Source of the DNA: Chitinophaga sancti
GTDB lineage: Bacteria > Bacteroidota > Bacteroidia > Chitinophagales > Chitinophagaceae
Direction: 5' to 3'
Length of the DNA: 64,000 nucleotides
Assembly (NCBI RefSeq): GCF_034424315.1
Contig: NZ_CP139972.1
Location: forward strand, 496,001-560,000
Positions within the stretch are counted from its first letter, which is position 1; every line of letters starts with the position of its first letter. The position numbers were made by a program, and so were the translations under genes. Below are positions 59,073 to 64,000 of this stretch, piece by piece. The notes below the pieces were generated by a model. The model did no database searches. It was given only the letters and a program-made list of their open reading frames with translations, and had not been told where the DNA came from.

Positions 59073-59114
59073 AATAGCTTAGCTGCCTGAGATCAATCAG
59101 GCATAGATGCTATT
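59073..59114. other. Leader hairpin upstream of the CusA-TolC gene
   Basis: AATAGC (59073-59078) pairs with GCTATT (59109-59114), and GCCTGA/TCAGGC (59085-59090 with 59097-59102) forms the inner stem around GATCAA. It lies between the DUF6660-like stop and the CusA-TolC start on the minus strand and could reduce read-through or control the leader. Confidence 0.5.
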
Positions 59115-59209
59115 GATAAAATAATCATACAGCTATAGGAATGACCTTATCGTCATCGCCTAAATACTCATGTAAATGGGAATATTGGCCGTACTGGCCC
59201 TGGAAATAA

Positions 59210-59527
59210 CTATGCATTCAACCGGGGAGGTTGCCATACTGTCATTGCGACGCCTCTGAATTCAGAAGGTGTATATTCTTTATATACGGGGGATATTCTT
59301 GTTAGGGTGATAGCGAAAGTTGCTGACAGCTGGACTATTGATGGGGTAGCGCAGCAACTGCAGGAGCAGAAAGGGGTGCACTGATCCGATCCGGTGTCCT
59401 TTTTATGTTCCTGCTGAGCATGTTGTTCGTACCTGGTGGTATGAGTTTCAGGTAGCAGGTCATCTGAACAGGGCCAAAAGGCCTGGATCAGAATAACGTA
59501 TGAAAATATGAATGCTACCCATTTCAT
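59210..59527 (-). CDS. Cys/His-rich small exported protein (DUF6660-like)
   Basis: From the ATG at 59527 the protein has 105 residues: a signal-like N-terminus (MKWVAFIFSYVILIQAFWPCSDD) and then HTTRYEQHAQQEHKKD and CTPFCSCSCCATPSI, with many Cys and His. Proteins of this pattern are found next to Bacteroidota metal-efflux genes, so metal sensing or binding is plausible (inference). A longer GTG start (59533) would overlap the promoter box, so the ATG is preferred. Confidence 0.75.
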   Translation of the reverse strand: MKWVAFIFSYVILIQAFWPCSDDLLPETHTTRYEQHAQQEHKKDTGSDQCTPFCSCSCCATPSIVQLSATFAITLTRISPVYKEYTPSEFRGVAMTVWQPPRLNA

Positions 59528-59532
59528 GCGCA

Positions 59533-59540
59533 CAAAGATA
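59533..59540 (-). promoter_or_regulatory. -7 box with a leaderless start for the metal-efflux cluster
   Basis: On the minus strand TATCTTTG fits TAnnTTTG; five bases (TGCGC) separate it from the ATG at 59527, the same spacing as at 43182. Confidence 0.6.
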
Positions 59541-59640
59541 TGGTATTAATTAAAATCTGAAATATCTGGAATTGATTATTAATGAAACATAGTATTAAAA
59601 AATACCGGTATGAATTGTGAAACAAATTCCTGTAGCGATG

Positions 59641-60129
59641 CTAAGAAACATGTACCAGTTTGTTTAAAATTGCAATGACTTTATTTACGTATTCCAGCTG
59701 TACTGTTACCGGATCAGTGGCGACAGGGGCCAATTTACCCGCCTGCCTGACAGCTTTATTGTGCACAATAGCAAAGAATGCAAACAACTGGTTTGCGGAT
59801 TCCGGAACCGGGGTGGAGTGGCCCGTGATACCGATGGCCCAATTACTGTTAAAACTTTCCGATACCTGTAGCGCCATCTCTACAGCCACCTTTTCAGATA
59901 CACAATTTACTGCCAGTGCGTGAATTGGTTCCACATTCAGGTGCTTGAATTTTTGGGCGATGTTATAGGCGGTAAGGCCTCCCTGGAAGAAGTTGCTGGC
60001 GTTTGGTACATTGGAAAATGCAAATTGTAAAAGCCCGGCTGTTACACTTTCAGATACAGCAATTGTTTGATTTTTTTGCAATAGAGTATTGCCGGTTTCG
60101 TTAAGTGTGTCAATGTTAAAAAGCTCCAT
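59641..60129 (-). CDS. CinA C-terminal-like protein (PncC-type amidase fold)
   Basis: The 162-residue protein has IAVSESVTAGLLQFAFSNVP, FFQGGLTAYNIAQKFKHLNV, AVNCVSEKVAVEMALQVSE and NWAIGITGHSTPVPES, the order seen in CinA C-terminal domains. Typical members have AESCTGG and GIAGPGG; here both motifs are changed (SESVTAG, GITGHST), so it may be a diverged paralogue. The usual role is deamidation of nicotinamide mononucleotide in pyridine-nucleotide recycling. No partner gene is nearby. Confidence 0.75.
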   Translation of the reverse strand: MELFNIDTLNETGNTLLQKNQTIAVSESVTAGLLQFAFSNVPNASNFFQGGLTAYNIAQKFKHLNVEPIHALAVNCVSEKVAVEMALQVSESFNSNWAIGITGHSTPVPESANQLFAFFAIVHNKAVRQAGKLAPVATDPVTVQLEYVNKVIAILNKLVHVS

Positions 60130-60316
60130 AAGTTGATATTGTATAAGTGGTGGAGCAAAATTTGTTCCTGGGAAGTTTTTGAGGAGGAGGTTGGCTCATA
60201 ATTTAAAATAACGGCTGAGAATTGCTTAAACGGGTATCCCACTCCATCAGGAATATGAATAAAAACATTCATGAATGAGGGAATTCACCAACGGGAATGA
60301 AAACCTTTTTCATAAA

Positions 60317-60352
60317 AAAGAGGCTGTATCTGGATGATGATACAACCTCTTT
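60317..60352 (-). terminator. Terminator hairpin next to the intron
   Basis: AAAGAGGCTGTATC (60317-60330) and GATACAACCTCTTT (60339-60352) pair with one mismatch around TGGATGAT. A-rich sequence at 60314-60319 gives a T-run on the minus strand, so it originally ended the transcript of the gene at 62376. The intron now separates the two. Confidence 0.85.
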
Positions 60353-60355
60353 GAT

Positions 60356-62339
60356 GTGCGCCAGGCATGGTTATAAGCTCTAAGGTGTAAGTCCTGAATG
60401 AGCGTTGCAGTACGTATCATTAGCCAAAGGCAAGGGTGTCGTGGGTGACCACGAATCTGAAGGAAGCCGGCGGCAAACATTCGAGCCCACGAACAGAAAT
60501 GGTATACAAGGCAAGGCATGGTGGGCGATGTCGCATCACAGACAAAAGCCCTATACTGCACGGAACCATGTTGTGTAAATACCGGGGCTACATGAATGGA
60601 AAGCGTATAACCTTACCCTGGGAGATCTGCTGGCAATCCGGCAGAGGTATGAGAGAATACCGAAGCGGAAACAGAAGTCAGCATAAAGAATGGCTTCAAG
60701 GTGCCATCAGAAGTCAGCCGAGGTCATAGTAAGCCGGCAACGAGCTGCATCCCGAAACGAAGGCAAAAGCAGAAGTCTCACAAAAGGAAGAAGGACCGAA
60801 TGTTAGAATGGCGAAAATGAACAAGCCGTTTATGAGCGAGGCGATCACAACGGAAGAACACTGGAAAACTACCTGTGCGAGGATAAGCCGGAAGCTGAAA
60901 GTAAAACACAGGAGGAGTTGAGCCTCATCATGCAATCAATGGGAGTGACGCCGGGATGATTTTTTTTTCAAAGTAATAGTATGCTGGAAGAAATATTAGA
61001 TATCCGCAATGTACAAAAAGCCTTTAAGCAGGTAACTGCCAATAAAGGAGCGGGGGGTATAGATGGTATGCAGACCGATGAACTTCGTGACTACCTGAAT
61101 ACGAACTGGCAGACGTTGCGGACCAGTATTTTAGAAGGCAGGTACGGCCCCCAGGCAGTTAAGAAAGTAGAAATAGACAAGGAAAATGGCGGCGGTAAAA
61201 GAATGTTGGGAATACCTACTGTAATCGACAGGCTAATTACCCAGTCAATATCCCAATGGCTAAGCCCACAGTATGAAGGAGAGTTTTCCAATTATAGCTA
61301 TGGGTTTAGAGAAAACCGGAACGCTCATCAGGCATTGTATCAGGCACAAACAAACCTGAACGACGGCTATGAATGGGTAGTGGAGTTGGACTTAGACAAG
61401 TTTTTCGATCGGGTGAACCATGACCGGCTAATGTCGCTTCTGGCCCAAAAGATAGCTGACAAGAGGACGCTGAAACTACTGCGCTCATACCTGAATTGCG
61501 GGATGATGGAAAATGGGGTTGTGATAGAACGTAAGGAAGGCACTCCTCAAGGCAGCCCTCTCTCCCCCCTGCTGAGCAACATTGTTTTAAACGAACTGGA
61601 CAAAGAGTTAGAGGCAAGAAGCCACCGGTTTGTACGGTATTGCGATGACTGTAGCATCTACGTGAAAAGTGAAAAGTCAGCGACGCGCGTGCTGTCAACA
61701 ATCACCGAGTTCATAGAAAAGAAGCTAAAGCTAAAAGTAAACCGTACAAAAAGTAAAGTGAGCCGTCCGATAGAGAGTACGCTTCTGGGTTTCTCTTTTT
61801 ATCGAAGAGAGAAAGGGTGGGCAGTGCGCATTGCATCTAAATCGCTGAGAAAGATTAAAGAGAAGATGAAGGATCAAACGCAGCGTAAAGCCCCCGGCAA
61901 AGTGAAAGACAAGATAAAGAAGATGGAGGCCATAATAGTAGGTTGGGTGAATTACTTTCGGATAGCCACGGCCAAAAGCAGAATGGAAGAACTGGACAGG
62001 TTGGTAAGAACACGTCTAAGAATGGGAATATGGAAACAATGGAAAAGGCCATCAACACGGTGGAAAAACCTGAAAATGTTGGGAATTAATGTGGGTAAAG
62101 CTTATGAGTGGAGCAACAGTCGTAAAGGCTACTGCCGCATTGCAAACAGTGCAATACTGCACCGAGCCTTGAACAACGACTACTTTACTAAACAAGGGTA
62201 TGTAGGGTTCGCCAATCACTATTACTGGAAAACAACTCACCAAACTAAGTTATTCTGACAAACCGCCGTATACCGGTCGGTACGTACGGTGGTGTGAGAG
62301 GACAGAAAGCCGGCATGACCGGCTTTCTTCCTACTCGAT
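60356..62339 (+). mobile_element. Group II intron with reverse transcriptase
   Basis: The 5' end GTGCGCCAGGCATGG and the nearby GGTGTAAGTCCTGAA are typical of bacterial group II introns. Near the 3' end CCGCCGTATACCGG...TACGTACGGTGG is domain V, and GAAAGCCGGC-ATGA-CCGGCTTTC then CCTACTCGAT is domain VI with the branch-point A at about 62333. Length is about 1,984 bp. The 5' end lies three bases after a perfect-context terminator hairpin, the hallmark of class IIC targeting. Exact ends are inferred from consensus. Confidence 0.88.
60981..62258 (+). CDS. ltrA: Group II intron reverse transcriptase/maturase
   Basis: The 425-residue protein has the RT0-RT7 order: KGAGGIDGMQTDELRDYL, GKRMLGIPTVIDRLITQ, YSYGFRENRNAHQAL, WVVELDLDKFFDRVNHD, GTPQGSPLSPLLSNIVLNELD and the catalytic FVRYCDDCSIYV (YCDD rather than YADD). 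A maturase X domain follows (IIVGWVNYFRIATAKSRMEELDRLVRTRLR). There is no HNH endonuclease domain, as in class C members. It binds the intron RNA, helps splicing and copies it into target DNA. It appears intact, so the intron may be active. Confidence 0.95.
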   Translation: MLEEILDIRNVQKAFKQVTANKGAGGIDGMQTDELRDYLNTNWQTLRTSILEGRYGPQAVKKVEIDKENGGGKRMLGIPTVIDRLITQSISQWLSPQYEGEFSNYSYGFRENRNAHQALYQAQTNLNDGYEWVVELDLDKFFDRVNHDRLMSLLAQKIADKRTLKLLRSYLNCGMMENGVVIERKEGTPQGSPLSPLLSNIVLNELDKELEARSHRFVRYCDDCSIYVKSEKSATRVLSTITEFIEKKLKLKVNRTKSKVSRPIESTLLGFSFYRREKGWAVRIASKSLRKIKEKMKDQTQRKAPGKVKDKIKKMEAIIVGWVNYFRIATAKSRMEELDRLVRTRLRMGIWKQWKRPSTRWKNLKMLGINVGKAYEWSNSRKGYCRIANSAILHRALNNDYFTKQGYVGFANHYYWKTTHQTKLF

Positions 62340-62375
62340 TACACGTTTACTTCAAAACTACAACAGTATATAGGT

Positions 62376-63998
62376 TTATCTGATTGACACAAGTACCTTA
62401 ATTACGCTTGTGCCATTTCCATCAAAATTGCTCAGTGCTTTACCAATTACCTGACCAGGTTTTACCTTGTCCAGGTCTGCTTTCATTGCATGACCAGCTT
62501 TGCTGGAAGTCACCAGCAAATCGCCACGTTTGATAGCACCATTCTCACCACATACTTTAGTAGGAATTACGCCAATCACACCCATCGGCACCTTGTCCGC
62601 CAGAACATCAGTGCCATTGTCTTCATCTTCGGTTAATAATACACCTGGTTTAGTGGCATAAACACCAGCTACCAGGGTAGAGTAAGGCTCGGAAGAAAGG
62701 GCTACGGTACGGTCATCTTCGGTCGAAATTACAAGAACATCACCTGGCGCATAAGCAGACATATTACCTTTTACGGCAAATGCTTCTGCTACGTCCGCAC
62801 CACTGTTCTGTGTACCGCCATTGAAGAAACCGCGACCTGCTTTGTCGATACGGGCTACATTGCTACCAGCGCTCTGAAGGGTGATCAGGTTGCCGGAAGG
62901 CCCCGTATGATTTACCTGCATACCATTGCCGGTACCATTGGTTGTTACAAATAAGACCGGCTGGCCATTGGCTGAATTGAAATTCGAGAAGCGGCCAGCT
63001 TTACCTGTACCGAAGTTTGGGATCCAGCCATAGATAGCATTACCTGTACCATCGCAGGTAGCTTCCACACCATCACCTGTACCGCCGGCATTGGCGGTGA
63101 TACCATTACCCGCACCTTCTGTCAGCGCCAGTAATGCAGGACCATTACCTGCTACGTTTGAAGAATAAAACAGACCTGCATAACCACCTGTACCGGAGCT
63201 TACACCATATACACCAGCAGTACCAAAGTTGGCGAACATGGAATTCACTTCCCCTTTTACTGCCGGCGAAGTACCGGTGGTACGATCTACGATAAAGTTC
63301 CCCGCAGTCCCATTACCTACTGTTTTTACATTGATTACTTCTGTTTCATTGTTTTCGTTGAAGTTCTCAAAGCGACCGGCACGACCTGTAGCGAAGGTAG
63401 GCACCCATGCATACAGCGCATTACCTGATCCATCGATATTGGTTTCAACGCCGTTACCATTTTTGGATGCATTGGCTGTGATGGCGTTCCCATTGCCATC
63501 GGTAATAGCTACCAGGGCATTACCATTACCGTTAGTGTTGCTTGCATGGAATAATCCTGCAAAGCCACCCGTGCCGGAGGAAACACCGAAGATCCCTGCT
63601 GCCCCGAAGTTGCCGAAAATGGTCTTTACTTCGCCTCTTACGGCAGCGGATACACTGTTAGTATTGTTTACCAGGAAGGACGCGGCATTTCCCTGGGTAT
63701 TGTCAGGTATATTCCCGTTACTGTTGGTTTCTACCTCAAAGGTATTGACTTCGTTATCCTGGTTATTGTTTTCGAAACGGCCTGCACGACCCGTACTGCT
63801 GTTAATACCTACCTGGCCGAATACACCGATACCTGTTCCGGTTGTACTGGTAGCTACGAAACCTCTTACACCATAACCACCGCCATCATTCCTGCCGACT
63901 ACCGCACCTGCGATGTCGCTCGTAGTACGACCTACCATTGCCTCACCTCCACTGTTGTTATCGCCTACCACCCCTGCAGAGGTTTGTTGGGAGGTAAT
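62376..63998 (-). CDS. Repeat-rich secreted or fibre-like protein (5' partial)
   Basis: The minus-strand frame is open to the window edge, so the N-terminus is missing; about 540 residues are seen. The first two thirds are irregular Gly/Asn/Thr-rich repeats such as GTGGYAGLF, NGNGNALVAITDGNGNAITAN and TGRAGRFENFNENNE, a beta-helix-like pattern. The last about 160 residues form a compact domain (ADVAEAFAVKGNMSAYAPGDVLVIS through GKALSNFDGNGTSVIKVLVSIR) resembling the C-terminal domain of tail-fibre or peptidase-G2-like proteins. It is probably a surface or fibre protein (inference). Its terminator was displaced by the intron. Confidence 0.8.
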   Translation of the reverse strand: MTSQQTSAGVVGDNNSGGEAMVGRTTSDIAGAVVGRNDGGGYGVRGFVATSTTGTGIGVFGQVGINSSTGRAGRFENNNQDNEVNTFEVETNSNGNIPDNTQGNAASFLVNNTNSVSAAVRGEVKTIFGNFGAAGIFGVSSGTGGFAGLFHASNTNGNGNALVAITDGNGNAITANASKNGNGVETNIDGSGNALYAWVPTFATGRAGRFENFNENNETEVINVKTVGNGTAGNFIVDRTTGTSPAVKGEVNSMFANFGTAGVYGVSSGTGGYAGLFYSSNVAGNGPALLALTEGAGNGITANAGGTGDGVEATCDGTGNAIYGWIPNFGTGKAGRFSNFNSANGQPVLFVTTNGTGNGMQVNHTGPSGNLITLQSAGSNVARIDKAGRGFFNGGTQNSGADVAEAFAVKGNMSAYAPGDVLVISTEDDRTVALSSEPYSTLVAGVYATKPGVLLTEDEDNGTDVLADKVPMGVIGVIPTKVCGENGAIKRGDLLVTSSKAGHAMKADLDKVKPGQVIGKALSNFDGNGTSVIKVLVSIR

Positions 63999-64000
63999 AC

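Noticed and set aside
60436-60935. Short frames on both strands before the reverse transcriptase
   Set aside because: This is the structured 5' part of the group II intron RNA.

Overview
The window looks like a chromosomal segment of a Bacteroidota species, most likely a Chitinophaga-type member of the Chitinophagaceae (inference). Direct support: a type IX secretion (T9SS) type-B sorting domain followed by a PorP/SprF-family gene, decayed T9SS type-A and RHS-core relics, many Bacteroidota-type promoter boxes (TAnnTTTG, often with TTG/TTTG 17-22 bases upstream), a CusA-TolC fusion pump, and a Cys-type sulfatase with an anaerobic sulfatase maturase in the same window.

Layout. 1-16114 is the 3' part of a giant secreted adhesin-like gene with 52 tandem 285-bp (95-aa) units in perfect register, then a few non-repeat domains and the T9SS type-B tail; a PorP/SprF gene overlaps its stop codon. 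17096-20300 is a scrapyard: an RHS relic, two inverted copies of a 73-bp MITE-like palindrome, a lipoprotein gene, three 81-bp repeats carrying covarying hairpins, an SGNH esterase gene and three evenly spaced, decayed tRNA-like sequences. 20298-25259 (minus) holds a three-gene cluster (beta-flower repeat protein, R2K ATP-grasp enzyme, ketopantoate-reductase-like enzyme), then a two-component system with a membrane partner and a lipoprotein. 25502-29623 has a triple tail-collar protein, a membrane protein and a sulfatase. 30077-34281 has a BamA/TamA-like outer-membrane protein, a divergent LysR/MFS pair, a candidate small RNA and a GNAT enzyme. 34477-34655 is a three-tier palindrome. 34660-40277 (minus) carries a Tat-exported oxidoreductase, a TetR-SDR operon with a clear operator/promoter overlap, and a VWA plus MoxR/ChlI-type AAA pair.

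40351-53133 contains hydrolases, a His-rich mini-lipoprotein, the sulfatase maturase, a DUF4139 protein with an embedded TonB-plug-like segment (flanked by a pectate-lyase relic and a T9SS-tail relic), a beta-lactamase-fold protein, DUF2461, TPR, DUF72, ABC-F and SUFU-domain genes. 53256-59527 (minus) is a metal-efflux cluster: DUF6660-like Cys-rich protein, CusA-TolC fusion, periplasmic adaptor and a small membrane protein. 59641-60129 is a CinA-like gene. 60356-62339 is a group II intron inserted beside a terminator hairpin, and the window ends inside a repeat-rich secreted or fibre-like protein gene on the minus strand.

The genes do not form one pathway. The most unusual signals are non-coding: the tRNA-like array, the covarying repeats, the three-tier palindrome and the candidate sRNA. 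Several short-leader or leaderless promoters also fix start codons. All family assignments come from reading motifs, not from database searches.
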